DNA from: Sphingobacteriales bacterium
GTDB taxonomy: Bacteria > Bacteroidota > Bacteroidia > Chitinophagales > JADIYW01
Direction: 5' to 3'
Length of the DNA: 64,000 nt
NCBI GenBank assembly: GCA_016719635.1
Contig: JADJYT010000001.1
Span: 806,001 to 870,000, forward strand
Shown here: one piece after another, positions 10,029 to 21,200 of the stretch
Layout of the letters: each line of letters begins with the position of its first letter
Numbering within the stretch: position 1 is the first letter of the stretch
Position numbers and translations under genes: made by a program
The notes under the pieces: model-generated
Databases searched by the model: none
What the model saw: the letters and a program-made list of their open reading frames with translations, nothing else
Told to the model about the DNA's origin: nothing

Positions 10029-11066
10029 ATGGCAGCTTATAAACGCATACCGCTAAAACCATATCCGAACGGATGGTATGTTCTTGCACATTCACATGAA
10101 GTGAAGAATGGGGAGATCATTACGAGGCGCTTTACAGGGAAAGATGTATTAATCTTCAGAACGAAAACCGGTAAACTGGCATTAACAGAACCCTATTGCC
10201 CGCATATGGGCGGGCATTTAGGGCATGGCGGTACAATAGAAGGGGAAAGTATAAAATGCCCCTTTCATCATTTCTGCTTTGATGCGAAAGGTGACTGTAC
10301 AGCAACAGGATATGGCAGCAAACCCTCCTCTAAACTAAAATTGCCTACCTTTTATTCAGATGAAAAGAACGGACTGATTCTGATTTGGTTCGATGAAAAG
10401 AATCATGCACCCACCTGGTTCGTACCGCAGGAGGATTGGAGTGAATGGACGGAAGTGCGTTTTGCAGAATACGACTTCAAATCCCATCCGCAGGAGACTA
10501 CGGAAAACAGTGTGGATGTCGGGCATTTCAGTATCGTACACGGATACTCCGGAGTGGAAACCCTGCATGAGATGGAGACCCATGAACATTATTTATACGC
10601 AAAATATGCCATGTGCAGAGTCGCAGATTTTGTCGGAAAGAAGAAAACGATTCGTACAGAATTCAACGTACATGTACACGGGTTGGGTTATTCCTTTGTG
10701 CATACAGACATGGCGGAAATAGGTATGAATACCAGACATTTTGTTCTGCCCACTCCTACAGATAAAGGAAAGCTGAAGCTCCGCATAGGTGTCAGCATTA
10801 AAAAGATGGCTAGTTTCAACAAGATCAGTCCGTTATTGAATCTAATTCCTAAAAGGCTGGCTCATCGACTTATACTGAACGGCGCTTATAAAGGTTATTG
10901 CCAGGATGTGAGCATGGATTTTAAAATCTGGGAAAATAAAATCTACATCGACCCTCCCATTCTTGCCAAAGGAGACGGGCCTGTAGCGCAATACCGCATG
11001 TGGGCCCAGCAATTTTACTACGAAGATTCGATGCAACCCAATTATATCCCGCAGGAGATTAGTTAA
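10029..11066 (+). CDS. Rieske non-heme iron oxygenase, KshA-like
   Basis: 345 residues. The Rieske [2Fe-2S] centre is visible as C57-x-H59 (YCPHMGGHLGHGG) and C77-x2-H80 (CPFHHFCFD). The mononuclear iron motif follows as SVDVGHFSIVHGYSG. The pattern fits terminal oxygenases that hydroxylate steroids or other hydrophobic rings (KshA-like or Neverland-like), using electrons from a separate reductase not encoded nearby. The substrate is unknown. Its 3' end overlaps the convergent proA gene by 4 bp. Confidence 0.88.
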   Translation: MAAYKRIPLKPYPNGWYVLAHSHEVKNGEIITRRFTGKDVLIFRTKTGKLALTEPYCPHMGGHLGHGGTIEGESIKCPFHHFCFDAKGDCTATGYGSKPSSKLKLPTFYSDEKNGLILIWFDEKNHAPTWFVPQEDWSEWTEVRFAEYDFKSHPQETTENSVDVGHFSIVHGYSGVETLHEMETHEHYLYAKYAMCRVADFVGKKKTIRTEFNVHVHGLGYSFVHTDMAEIGMNTRHFVLPTPTDKGKLKLRIGVSIKKMASFNKISPLLNLIPKRLAHRLILNGAYKGYCQDVSMDFKIWENKIYIDPPILAKGDGPVAQYRMWAQQFYYEDSMQPNYIPQEIS

Positions 11067-12310
11067 CGGGTTTGGCCGCTTCCTCTAACTATCCATTTTT
11101 CTGTCGTGAGTTTTTCCAATGCAAATGGACCGCGTGCATGCAACTTTTGGGTAGAGATGCCAATCTCTGCGCCCAATCCGAAACAACCGCCGTCTGTAAA
11201 ACGGGTAGATGCATTCGTATAGACCGCAGCCGCATCCACTTCCTGCAGAAAACGTTCGCACTTTTCAGCATCTTCTGAAATAATAGCCTCAGAATGCCTG
11301 GAGGAATAGGTACGAATATGCTCTAAAGCTTTCTCTAAGTTCTCCACCGTCCTCACCGAACATTTTTGCGACAAATATTCCATGCCAAAATTTTCCGGAG
11401 TGGCGCGTTTTAACCTTGGGTAATTTTGTTTGTGCAAAACATCATAAGCTTCGTTGTCAGCAAAGACTTCCACTTCAGATGCATTAAAACCCTCCGTAAT
11501 CTTAGGTAAGAATTCGGCGGTTATTGCCTTGTCGACAAGAATCGTATCCAGCGCATTACATACGGATGGGCGCTGTGTTTTTGCATTAATAACAATTTTT
11601 GCCGCTTTATCCAAATCTGCTGTACTTTCCACATAAGTATGACAAACGCCTGCACCCGTCTCTATTGTCGGTACTTTCGAGTTAGACCGAACAAAATCTA
11701 TCAATTGCTGTGAACCTCTTGGAATGATGATATCAACATATTTTACCGCTTCCAGCAATTCTTTAACAAATTTCCTGTCAACCGGCATCAATTGAATGGC
11801 ATTTACATCCACCCCATTTTCGCGCAATGCCTGATGAATCAAGTCCACCAGTATCCGGTTGGTATGCTCCGCATCGCTGCCACCGCGCAGCACCACTGCA
11901 TTGCCTGCATACAAACATAAGGCAGCAACATCTATTGTAACATTTGGCCTCGATTCATAAATAACCCCGACAACACCGATGGGAACACTCATTTTTTGGA
12001 TAAACAACCCATTCTCCATTTTCTTTTCCAGCAAAACTTTCCCTGTCGGATCCTCTAATTTTAATATATCGTGTAACCCGGAAGCCAGCTCTTCTATCCG
12101 AGTTTCATTCAGCAGCAGTCTATCTTTCTTGGGATTAGCATCATCCATCCTTTCCAAATCTTTCAGATTTTCCTGAATGATTTTTTGCTCGTTCTGTATT
12201 AATAAATCCGCTAATACGGATACTATTTTTTTCTTGCTGTCAATTGATAACTTTCTGACAGAAACAGAGGCCTTGCTGACTGACTCTAAAATTCCCTGAA
12301 TGGACTCCAT
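11063..12310 (-). CDS. proA: Glutamate-5-semialdehyde dehydrogenase
   Basis: 415 residues, full length. It reduces gamma-glutamyl phosphate to the semialdehyde with NADPH in proline synthesis. It shows GVVGVIYESRPNVTIDVAAL, VVLRGGSDAEHTN, IIPRGSQQLIDFV and the catalytic-cysteine region ETGAGVCHTYV. The ending GPFALEKLTTEKWIVRGSGQ is typical. proB lies 1 kb away on the same strand, separated by a metallo-hydrolase gene on the opposite strand. The pair is therefore near but not in a simple operon. Confidence 0.95.
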   Translation of the reverse strand: MESIQGILESVSKASVSVRKLSIDSKKKIVSVLADLLIQNEQKIIQENLKDLERMDDANPKKDRLLLNETRIEELASGLHDILKLEDPTGKVLLEKKMENGLFIQKMSVPIGVVGVIYESRPNVTIDVAALCLYAGNAVVLRGGSDAEHTNRILVDLIHQALRENGVDVNAIQLMPVDRKFVKELLEAVKYVDIIIPRGSQQLIDFVRSNSKVPTIETGAGVCHTYVESTADLDKAAKIVINAKTQRPSVCNALDTILVDKAITAEFLPKITEGFNASEVEVFADNEAYDVLHKQNYPRLKRATPENFGMEYLSQKCSVRTVENLEKALEHIRTYSSRHSEAIISEDAEKCERFLQEVDAAAVYTNASTRFTDGGCFGLGAEIGISTQKLHARGPFALEKLTTEKWIVRGSGQTR

Positions 12311-12377
12311 GTTAAAATTTTAACCAAGTTATTTATAATTTTAGGTTTTTATAGGTATTTTTAGATAAAATAATCTA

Positions 12378-13373
12378 ATGTTAAAGAAAATAATTAGAGG
12401 CTTCGCATTACTGCTATTCCTGCTGCTGTCAGCAGCAGGCCTTAAATTTATTCTCATTGGTAAAGATTTAAAAATTGATGAATTGGCCATTTTCCTCACC
12501 AAATCTGAAAACACCAAAGGAATCCGGCTAACCTACCTGGGATGCGCAGGATTTATAATAGAATATAATAACTCCAGTATCCTTTGCGACCCATATATCA
12601 GCAATCCGAGTTTATATAATTTCGGCAATGAACATGCAGACTGGTCGAAATATGTTGCAGAAGATAAATTAAATTCCATAGATTTGGTGACCATCTCTCA
12701 TGGCCATTACGACCATTGTTATGACATGGAAAGTCTGAGCAGCTTCATCCAGCCAAACTCAAAAATTGTCGGTGATGTTAGTGTCCAGAATCAGCTGAAT
12801 ACCATTTATACAAACCGTGCTTTACAGAAAACCAGTCTGGAATTCGACAAAAAACAAGAATGGATATACAATACCACCAAAACTTTCCGTGTACTACCTT
12901 TGCCGAGCATACACAGTCCGCATATTGCAAATTATGAGTTTTTTAAAGGCAGTTATGCATCCCCTTTATCCAAACCTCCGGTTTATTTCTGGGACTGGAA
13001 AAAAGGTAATGCCTATTCTTATCTGATAGATATTTTAGAGAAAGATTCCATTTACTACAGAATTATCCTTACAAACGGCAACCTAAACAGTGCCTCCGTC
13101 AAGATGTTAAAAGAGATGAGTGCTGAACGAACGTCTGACCTTCAGTTACAGATATTCTGGAAAGAAGAAATGGTTGTAAAAAACATGTTTACTATTTATG
13201 GCATTACACAGCCAAAACAAATCATCCTGCAGCACTGGAATAATTTTTTCAGAAACAACAATAAGACCTTACAATACCTGCGTTCATCCAATCTTCCTAA
13301 GGTATTGAAAAGATATAACAATGAGGATATTCCGGTTTCCTTTATGCTCCCGTTCAGAGATGTAACCTTTTAA
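12378..13373 (+). CDS. Membrane-anchored metallo-beta-lactamase-fold hydrolase
   Basis: 331 residues. An N-terminal hydrophobic segment (residues about 7-28) is a signal anchor. The zinc-binding core is clear: CAGFIIEYNNSSILCDPY followed by VTISHGHYDHCYDM, the HxHxDH-type motif. Later histidines (LPLPSIHSPH, ILTNGNL) could complete the site. The layout resembles UlaG-like or NAPE-PLD-like MBL proteins rather than glyoxalase II. The substrate is unknown. It lies in the opposite direction between proA and proB. Confidence 0.8.
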   Translation: MLKKIIRGFALLLFLLLSAAGLKFILIGKDLKIDELAIFLTKSENTKGIRLTYLGCAGFIIEYNNSSILCDPYISNPSLYNFGNEHADWSKYVAEDKLNSIDLVTISHGHYDHCYDMESLSSFIQPNSKIVGDVSVQNQLNTIYTNRALQKTSLEFDKKQEWIYNTTKTFRVLPLPSIHSPHIANYEFFKGSYASPLSKPPVYFWDWKKGNAYSYLIDILEKDSIYYRIILTNGNLNSASVKMLKEMSAERTSDLQLQIFWKEEMVVKNMFTIYGITQPKQIILQHWNNFFRNNNKTLQYLRSSNLPKVLKRYNNEDIPVSFMLPFRDVTF

Positions 13374-13382
13374 CGTACTTTT

Positions 13383-14417
13383 TCACATCAGCACTATATC
13401 ATCTGCATGTGCCAGCATAATATTCTGCTGTTTCAAGTTATTCTTTAATTCCTTGGAGGATATTTTTGCTCTTGCTACAGCAAAGGCAATTCCGTCTTCA
13501 TCCGTTATTTCAAATGCTTCTCCTTTTTCAAAAGGATGACTGACATTCTTTACTCCTACAGCCAGCAAGCTTTTTCTTTTCACCAATGCCTTGTGAGCAC
13601 CTTCATCCACTACAATACGACCTATGACCAAACTTCCGCTGGCCAGCCATTTTTGACGGGCTGTCTTGGAAACATTTTTAGGGTAACATACCGTACCTGT
13701 TTTTTCCTGGATGGCATGCAAGAGTCCGTTCTTTTCTTTTGCCGGAAAAATAACCACCTTAATGCCCATATTCGTTGCCAGGTGCGCAAACGTGAGTTTG
13801 CTGATCATCCCCCCCAACCCGCCTGATGATTTTTCCTTGTTCGCTAAGGAGAGTATGGAGTCATTAAATGATTCGATTTTCCGAATGACAGTACCATCTG
13901 CATCCAATAATCCGGCAACAGATGTACCAATCAACAAATAATGTGCTCCAAAACCCACCGCCAGTAACGTAGCCAGTTCATCATTGTCGGAAAATTGCAA
14001 TTCCCGCGAACTCACCACGTCATTTTCATTGGCAATCGGAATGATTCCATTTTTCCATAGCTCTTCGTATGTTGCCCTCAGCTGAAGGAATTTCTCTCTG
14101 TCTGAAAAATGTCCGCGTTCACACAAACTTTGCGCAATCGGTATTTTATATTTAGAAAACGCTTCTGAATACTTATATATCAATATGGGATTACCGATAG
14201 CGGCTGCAGCTTTTCTCTCTTCAATTTTACCCGAATAATTGTGAATAAACCTTTTACCCGTACCCACCGCGCCTGAAGAAACGATGACTATAGAAAATTC
14301 CTTGTGAAGTGCGGCTAATTGTTTAGAAATGCCTTGCACCACCGATTCATCCAGGTTACCCTTTAAATCGGTTATGGAGGCAGTCCCTATTTTGAAAACC
14401 AGGATGGGTTTTTGCAT
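13383..14417 (-). CDS. proB: Glutamate 5-kinase
   Basis: 344 residues. First step of proline synthesis: ATP-dependent phosphorylation of glutamate. An amino-acid kinase domain starts ILVFKIGTASITD and includes IVIVSSGAVGTGKR, IPIANENDVVSSRELQFSDN and GGLGGMISKLTFAHLA. A C-terminal PUA domain is present (GSLVIGRIVVDEGAHKALV). Slightly shorter than the E. coli enzyme but complete. Confidence 0.94.
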   Translation of the reverse strand: MQKPILVFKIGTASITDLKGNLDESVVQGISKQLAALHKEFSIVIVSSGAVGTGKRFIHNYSGKIEERKAAAAIGNPILIYKYSEAFSKYKIPIAQSLCERGHFSDREKFLQLRATYEELWKNGIIPIANENDVVSSRELQFSDNDELATLLAVGFGAHYLLIGTSVAGLLDADGTVIRKIESFNDSILSLANKEKSSGGLGGMISKLTFAHLATNMGIKVVIFPAKEKNGLLHAIQEKTGTVCYPKNVSKTARQKWLASGSLVIGRIVVDEGAHKALVKRKSLLAVGVKNVSHPFEKGEAFEITDEDGIAFAVARAKISSKELKNNLKQQNIMLAHADDIVLM

Positions 14418-14490
14418 CTTTTATAAAAAGTTTATCCAAAGTAATACTAATTTTGGAGTTGAATGAATTTTGGAGTTTAAATTTTGTTGA

Positions 14491-14946
14491 ATGATGACCG
14501 CAGAACGATTGATTCATCACCTGGAGCTGGAACCTCATCCGGAAGGTGGTTATTACAAACGCACCTTTCTTTCAGGGAGTGATTCTTTTTCCTCTGTCTT
14601 ATTTTTACTGACCAAAGACAATTTCTCCGCGTTTCACCGGATAAAATCAGAGGAACAATGGAACTGGTATTTTGGCGATGACATCATCCTCCATGAAATC
14701 AATGCATCTGGTGAATATACCAGAACAGTATTAAGCAATCAGCCTGACCATCTCAAATTCCAACATGTCGTTGAAGGAGGCAATTGGTTTGCCAGTGAAT
14801 GTTTGGGGAATTTTGGTTTTGCACTATGTGGCTGCACCGTCATTCCGGCATTTCAATTTGCAGATTTTGAATTGGGAAAAAGGGCCGATTTAACAGAATC
14901 CTATCCACAACACAGTTCACTCATCACCCATCTTACCAGAACCTAA
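14491..14946 (+). CDS. Cupin-fold DUF985 family protein
   Basis: 151 residues. The family signature LEPHPEGGYYKRTF is at the N-terminus, with SAFHRIKSEEQWNWYFGDD and a GCTVIPAFQFADFELG region, which together define the DUF985 small beta-barrel. A sugar- or nucleotide-related binding role is often suggested but unproven. It is 2 bp upstream of the methyltransferase gene on the same strand, so the two are almost certainly co-transcribed. Confidence 0.85.
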   Translation: MMTAERLIHHLELEPHPEGGYYKRTFLSGSDSFSSVLFLLTKDNFSAFHRIKSEEQWNWYFGDDIILHEINASGEYTRTVLSNQPDHLKFQHVVEGGNWFASECLGNFGFALCGCTVIPAFQFADFELGKRADLTESYPQHSSLITHLTRT

Positions 14947-14948
14947 AA

Positions 14949-16202
14949 ATGCAGCCAGTAAAATTCCATCCTCCGGTTATCGATGCCATAACAGTTTGCC
15001 TGAAGGCCATTTTTGAAGAGCAGAAAGTGGCCGACAAGGTGGTGAATTTTTACCTGAAAGAACATAAACTGTTCGGATCCAGAGACAGAAGCATGATCGC
15101 TGAGACGGCCTATGACATTGTACGATGGAAGCTGAAGTATCAATATTTACTGGCAACCTACAGTGAACAGCTGACAAAATACAAACACCTGATTCTAATA
15201 AGTTTATTAAACAGGAATTACAACATAAATAACATCGATACATTTGAAGTTACAGAAGCTGACATAAACCAGCTAAAAGAGATTATTAAGCAGCCCATTG
15301 CGGAAAAGCATATCGATCAATCCTATCCGGAGACGTTTTATACCTTTTGTACGGAAAGCATCGGTGAACGATGGCACCAACTGGCAGCAGCCCTAAACAA
15401 AATGCCGGGAATCTTTATTCGGGTAAACACATTAAAGACAACGAGGGATGAATTATTAAAATTACTTGAGAAAGAAGAAATTGCCATCCAAATACCGAGC
15501 CTTCCGCTGACAACAAACGAATCATACACCACTATTCAGATACTTTCAAAGAACAATCTGAAAAATAATACGCTTTACAAACAGGGCTTCTTTGAATTCC
15601 AGGATATTGGTTCTCAGGCAATAGGCCGGTTTGCAGCGGATGCCATTGCTGAAACAACAGGATTGAAAAGCATACGCATCCTGGATATGTGCGCAGGTGC
15701 AGGCGGAAAAACGCTTCAACTTTCCTGTTTATTAAAGAACCAAGGGAAAATTTTTGCGACAGATTACAACCCGTCCAGGATAAAACAACTGGCCTACAGG
15801 GCAGCACAGGCGGGGTGTAAAAATATCGAAATCACGGATTATAATGAGGCAAAAAAAATGAATGAATTTGATATCATCCTGATTGATGCACCCTGCAGCG
15901 GCAGCGGCACATTTAAACGGCAACCTGATTTAAAATACAAAATAACACCGGAAAAAATCCAGGAGTATCAGCTCATCCAAGCCTCCTTACTGGAAAGTTG
16001 TAAAAACAAACTGCGAAAAAACGGTAAAATCATCTACGCCACCTGCAGTGTACTGCCAGAGGAAAATGAATTACAGCTCCGGCATTTCTTAACGGAAAAT
16101 ACTGGTTTTACATTGATAAACGCTATGCAGCTTTCTCCAACCCAATATGAGGGTGACGGATTTTTCATGGCAGAAATTGCGAAAAAATCCATGGAAGGCT
16201 AA
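14949..16202 (+). CDS. RsmB/NOL1-type RNA cytosine-C5 methyltransferase
   Basis: 417 residues. An N-terminal helical region (about 1-130) resembles the RNA-binding part of RsmB-type proteins. The methyltransferase domain has the SAM-binding motif ILDMCAGAGGKTLQLS, motif IV DAPCSGSGTFKRQPDLKYKI with its conserved Cys, and motif VI IYATCSVLPEENE with the second, catalytic Cys. It should methylate a cytosine in rRNA (16S C967 for E. coli RsmB), but the exact site is not predictable here. Its last 4 bp overlap the convergent apaG. Confidence 0.88.
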   Translation: MQPVKFHPPVIDAITVCLKAIFEEQKVADKVVNFYLKEHKLFGSRDRSMIAETAYDIVRWKLKYQYLLATYSEQLTKYKHLILISLLNRNYNINNIDTFEVTEADINQLKEIIKQPIAEKHIDQSYPETFYTFCTESIGERWHQLAAALNKMPGIFIRVNTLKTTRDELLKLLEKEEIAIQIPSLPLTTNESYTTIQILSKNNLKNNTLYKQGFFEFQDIGSQAIGRFAADAIAETTGLKSIRILDMCAGAGGKTLQLSCLLKNQGKIFATDYNPSRIKQLAYRAAQAGCKNIEITDYNEAKKMNEFDIILIDAPCSGSGTFKRQPDLKYKITPEKIQEYQLIQASLLESCKNKLRKNGKIIYATCSVLPEENELQLRHFLTENTGFTLINAMQLSPTQYEGDGFFMAEIAKKSMEG

Positions 16203-16585
16203 TTCCATTTCATCGGACTCCCCATGTAAAATTCGGGAATGATGACATGAAAGGATTTTCGGGTATCTTTATTTTCCATTAAATAGGTACCGAACATTTT
16301 GCCCATATCTGTTTTTAAGTCACAACCGGAAATGTATTCATACTGTTCACCGGGATGGATAACAGGTTGTTCTCCAACCACACCTTCGCCTTCCACTTCG
16401 CGCAGCTGTCCAAGGCCATCAACGATATGCCAATGACGGCGAAGCAGCTGAACGGAAGCGCTACTGTTATTTTCAATTTTTATCCTGTACGCAAACATAA
16501 AATGCTGTCCCATCGGATATGAATAATCCGACTGGTAGAATGTTTCCACACTTACTTTTATCTTATGTGTTATGGCTGTAACCAT
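16199..16585 (-). CDS. apaG: ApaG/ApaG-domain protein
   Basis: 128 residues, full length, a single fibronectin-III-like ApaG domain. Recognised by VSVETFYQSDYSYP, YRIKIENNSS, RRHWHIVDGLGQLREVEGEG and VIHPGEQYEYISGCDL. The precise function is unclear; related domains occur in F-box proteins. It is downstream of gmk on the same strand. Confidence 0.9.
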   Translation of the reverse strand: MVTAITHKIKVSVETFYQSDYSYPMGQHFMFAYRIKIENNSSASVQLLRRHWHIVDGLGQLREVEGEGVVGEQPVIHPGEQYEYISGCDLKTDMGKMFGTYLMENKDTRKSFHVIIPEFYMGSPMKWN

Positions 16586-16668
16586 CTATTTTATCGCCTA
16601 CAAACTGTCAATCCATAAGTAAATATAATAAGAAACGAAGAAAAAGGGGTATTAATTTTAGTATGTCA

Positions 16669-17237
16669 TCAGTGCCCGAACTTCAGGAAATAATGTACGA
16701 TCGCTTCCGTCTGCTGTTGTGCATTCTTTAAATCGTCATTAATGATGGTGATATCAAACTGCTTGTATTCTTTCATTTCCACTTCAGCCTTCTCCAGCCG
16801 TTTTTTAATTTTTTCCGGAGAATCCGTACGCGCAGTTCTAATCGCTCCTTCAGTATCTCCAGACTTTTGGGCTGTATAAATAATGCCAGCGGCTTGAATT
16901 TCAGATTTTTTATCACATTCAGTGCACCAAATACATCTACCACCAATAATGGAAATTTGTTTTGCCGGTTAATACGGTCGAGTTCCGATTTCATGGTACC
17001 ATAATAGGTGTTTTCATACACTTCCTGCCATTCCAGGAGTTCATCCTCTTCAATTTTCTCTTCAAATGATTCCGCGTTCATAAAATGATAATCCACGCCA
17101 TCTATTTCTCCTTTGCGGATATCACGTGTAGTGGCTGATACAGAATAAGAAAGTTCAGGAAACTGCTGCAGCAAATAATCACCTAATGTATTTTTACCAA
17201 CGCCGGAAGGCCCAGACAGTATGATGACTTTTTGCAT
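16669..17237 (-). CDS. gmk: Guanylate kinase, one frameshift
   Basis: Phosphorylates GMP to GDP with ATP; an essential housekeeping enzyme. It shows P-loop LSGPSGVGKNTLGDYLL, SVSATTRDIRKGEIDGVDYHF and ELLEWQEVYENTYYGT. The frame breaks at about 16838-16842 after LKERL. The other frame continues with the expected TARTDSPEKIKKRLEKAEV and QFDITIINDDL, ending LKFGH and TGA at 16669. Restoring one base gives 189 residues, the normal length. Because the gene is essential, this break is most likely a sequence error. It follows yicC by 73 bp, a common arrangement. Confidence 0.93.
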
Positions 17238-17310
17238 GTGCGAAGATAAAAAAAGTAGTCAGTAGTAAGTAGTTCGTCAATAGATTTTTTAGACATTTGT
17301 GATTACAGCG

Positions 17311-18186
17311 TTACAACACATTCAACACCTGTTCTTTGATCTTTTCAAGCTCCTCTTTCATTAATATGACCAGCTTCTGCATAGAGGCGTCACTGGCTTT
17401 GGAGCCTATCGTATTGATTTCCCTTCCCATCTCCTGCGCTATAAATCCCAGTTTTTTCCCTTTCTCCATCGTAGTTTCTCTCAATACCTGAAGAAAATAA
17501 TTGCAGTGGGTCTCCAGCCTCACTTTTTCCTCATTGATATCCATTTTCTCCAGGTAATAGATCAACTCCTCTTCAAACCGGTTTTTATCAATGGAATCAT
17601 CCTGTAAATAGTTCTCCAAATCCTGTTTCAGCTTTATCTTGAGTTTCTCCAATCTGGCATTCTCATAGAGAGCTAAATCATTCTTGTACTGCTGGATCAC
17701 TTTTATACGTTCTATCAAATCCTTCTCCAGCTGACTGCCTTCATCCGTACGAAATTGTATCACACCGTTCAATGCCTCTATCACCGCTTGCAGCAAGGCA
17801 TCGGCATCCTGTTCATTCAAGGTACTGCCTTCTGATTTGTTGATATCCTGGAAACGCAGTACAGCGGATATTATATTTTCACCTAACGGAATGTTCCTTT
17901 CAGCAGAAAACTGCTGCAGCTGATTATAATATTGCTCCAGCAGATTAAAGTTCAACCCTGCAGTAGCCCCCCCCGATTTATCTTCCTGAAAATAAAGCTC
18001 TACCTTCCCGCGTATAAGTTTTTCCGCAATGACTTTTCGTACCTCCAGTTCTTTTTCCCGCAGGTCTGCCACAATCTTGAAATTCAAATCAAGTTGTTTG
18101 CTGTTGAGCGACTTGATTTCCACGCTATAGGACTTATCACCCAGCTTTACATTTGATTTTCCGTAACCGGTCATTGAAAGTAGCAT
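17311..18186 (-). CDS. yicC: YicC/YloC family endoribonuclease
   Basis: 291 residues, full length. The N-terminus MLLSMTGYGKSNV and the C-terminal IAQEMGREINTIGSKASDA are the diagnostic motifs of the YicC family, whose E. coli member is an endoribonuclease that acts on the small RNA RyhB. The middle is strongly charged and helical. It lies directly upstream of gmk on the same strand. Confidence 0.92.
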   Translation of the reverse strand: MLLSMTGYGKSNVKLGDKSYSVEIKSLNSKQLDLNFKIVADLREKELEVRKVIAEKLIRGKVELYFQEDKSGGATAGLNFNLLEQYYNQLQQFSAERNIPLGENIISAVLRFQDINKSEGSTLNEQDADALLQAVIEALNGVIQFRTDEGSQLEKDLIERIKVIQQYKNDLALYENARLEKLKIKLKQDLENYLQDDSIDKNRFEEELIYYLEKMDINEEKVRLETHCNYFLQVLRETTMEKGKKLGFIAQEMGREINTIGSKASDASMQKLVILMKEELEKIKEQVLNVL

Positions 18187-18269
18187 ATGGAAATTTAATT
18201 ATAAGTCAGCAAAGAATGAAATGTAAAGGTACTATTTAATAACGAATAACTCCCGTTGAATGGGACTCC

Positions 18270-21200
18270 TCAAAAATCCTTGCTTAAAGAAAAATGCCAG
18301 ATAGGTTTTTTGTTAAATGATAGCCCGTCATACCCCCAGCCGGTATCCAACCGAAGAAAGTAGCCCAATATATTGGTTCTGACACCCACCCCGGTGCCAA
18401 ATACAAACGGATTCCTGTAGTAGTTGACTGTCACCACAATTGGGTTATTATCCGGCCTAGGAGTTACTACTTCAGTACTCAGTGCGTTATTCTTATCAAA
18501 AGGATTTGCAAAATTATAGGCTAACCCTGCATCAAAGAATCCCAGAATCTGAAAATCTCTCAGGAATGCGGATTTCAGAGGTTTCCTGGCGAAGAAGGAA
18601 AAAACGGGAATGCGCAGTTCAGAATTCCATAACAAATAGTTATTGCCGTTTCGAATATTTTGCGGCAATCCGCGCATATTGGTGACCGGTGCCTGCAAAC
18701 CGTAATTTTGATTCTGAGCGATTGGGATGGTATAATCATACCTTGGATTCAGCCAGGTATCCACACCTCCTAAAAAATACAGTACTTTCTTTGGCCCAAA
18801 AGAAGTGGCGCCTGAGAACCGGTTTGCCCAGATAATATTCCTGTGTACCTTCTGATAATGACGTATATCAAAACCGATATTCGCAATGTGTGAATTCTTC
18901 TCGTTGGCATTGTAAAAATACTCGGCATAAACTTTATACCGGTATCCGTTTAAAATATTAAACTGAATTTCCCTGGTATTATCATGCACAAATTCCAGTC
19001 TTCCCGATATCCAGTTTTCTTTTATATCTTTTAACGTCAGACTTATCTGGTCTGTCAGTGAAACATCCAACCGTTCATTCCGGTAAGAAACAGACCACCG
19101 CAGACTTTTCGTTACATCAAACGGATAGCTGAATGCCACTTCGGCAAAATTGGAGCGTGTTTTACCGGTATAGGAAAAAGGCAATACATTTCCGCTGCTG
19201 TCTGAAACAGAAAAGGAGATCCTGTCTGATCGGCGATAATACAAAATGGATTTATCAATGCGTTTTTTAAGATTGATATATTTCACATAAGCCTCAAACC
19301 CCTTGAAATCAAATGGAATCCTGAAACCACCAATAATTTTATGGTCTTCCATCAAATCACTGACTCCGAAATTAATCATGGCGCTTAAATTCGGAAAATT
19401 ATAGGACCCTAAATTCTGTTTAAAACTTTGATAATTCTGGGTAAGGATACTGTTATCTAATTGTGTGACCACATAATCAGATGTAAATTTAGCCCTGTAG
19501 GGTAATATCCTGATTTTTTTACCGGTAGTACGCTCCACGTTTTGCAGGCTTACCACCGGAGTGTTTTGCAGAAACGGCGGCGGTTCATCCCCTTCCGCTG
19601 TTTTAACGGTATCCTGTGTCAGAACGGTATCCTTTCTTGCAGGCAGCTCCACAACGGTATAGCTGATGGTATTATTGTAATCAGATTCAAACGTGTATTT
19701 AAACGGAGCGTCCAGCAAACTATCCATTGATACATCCTGAACAGGCACATTAAATACCCCGGGCTGAACAGATTTTTTGCTGCCTTTGATGGGCGGGTAT
19801 TTATTTTCGGATACGGAATATTCTTTATAAAATTTACGGAAGGATGTACTCTTTAATTCTGTGTTTTTCTTCTCATCCATTGCTTCATCAGGAACATTCG
19901 GTTTCGTATAGAGATAGGCCTTTCGCTTTTTGGCACCAAAATACAAATATGTGTTTAGTCCGGAAACACCTGAATTCAATATACTATTCGAGAAATTGGA
20001 AACCGGGAAAGTCATACCTCTCCATTTGTAAACATCTATTTCCTGTTTGACGGCAATAAGTTCACCATTATCATTCTCCATCTCAACATCTGCAGAATCC
20101 TTTCCGGCATAGACACTGTCAAGGGTACCTAAATACTGGTTATAAACACCATTCTCGTCACTTAAAAACGTGTAGTATGACCGGTTGAATGTGCCAATTC
20201 CCTTCTCATTTGCAAATGGTGTTTCAGTCACCCGTGCCAGATCGGTACCTCTTTTATTTAAATCATAGTAAAACAAATCCAGGGTTTGTGTCGGCAATAC
20301 GGTATCTACAGGGCTGAGGTATAATTTATCTTCTGTTCTGTTGGAAGAGAACAACACTCCGTCATTACCGTTCCAGTTTACATATACCGGATTTAAATCA
20401 TCATAATTGTCATTGTTCAGCTGGGTGGCATTGGTATTGAGTGTGTTGTATAAATACAAATCCGTTTGCCCTTTATTTTGGCCGGATACAATCAGCACGT
20501 TTGGATTGTTGGTATAATCCGCGCCGTAGATGCGTTTAAACTTTACGATATTATTCTTTGTTTTTATGTTCTTATCAATATCTATCTGTGTAAGACGGAT
20601 AATATCCCTCTTTTCATTTATAATTGCCAGCTTATGTCCCGTCTTAGACCAGGTTAGTACCGGATAAGACTTATTAAACGGATATTGATCGGAACGAAAA
20701 CCCCCTTTAGCAATTTTTTTTGCCTTTTGGGTTTTCAAATCCTCGAGCATAACTTTATAAAAACCCCCGTCAAAAACGGCATATGCAGCGTATTTTCCAT
20801 CCGGTGAAATTTTCAAATCACCGATATCCGTGTTATTGCGTTTCTTAATTTTTATCGCTGCCAATGCATCTGTACTGTCTCTGTCTTTATTATCTATCAC
20901 GTAACGGCTTTCATAAAACACTTTCCAGTCTCTCATCAGGTCATCCAAACGGCTGTTGACGGCAAATACAAATCCATTATTAATATTGTGATTAATCCTG
21001 GTCAGATATAAGATATTAGGAATTGCATCCTTACCGAACAGTTGGTTAATCATGTACCAGAATGAATGTCCTGCAAATTCCGGGTCTAAATTGATTAAGC
21101 GGTTGAAATCCGGCTTTTTGGAGGTCAGCAAATACTGTTTCAAACGTGCATCCAATTCTGTATTCCATGGCTCTCCCATATAGGAAGACAAGCCGTTTCT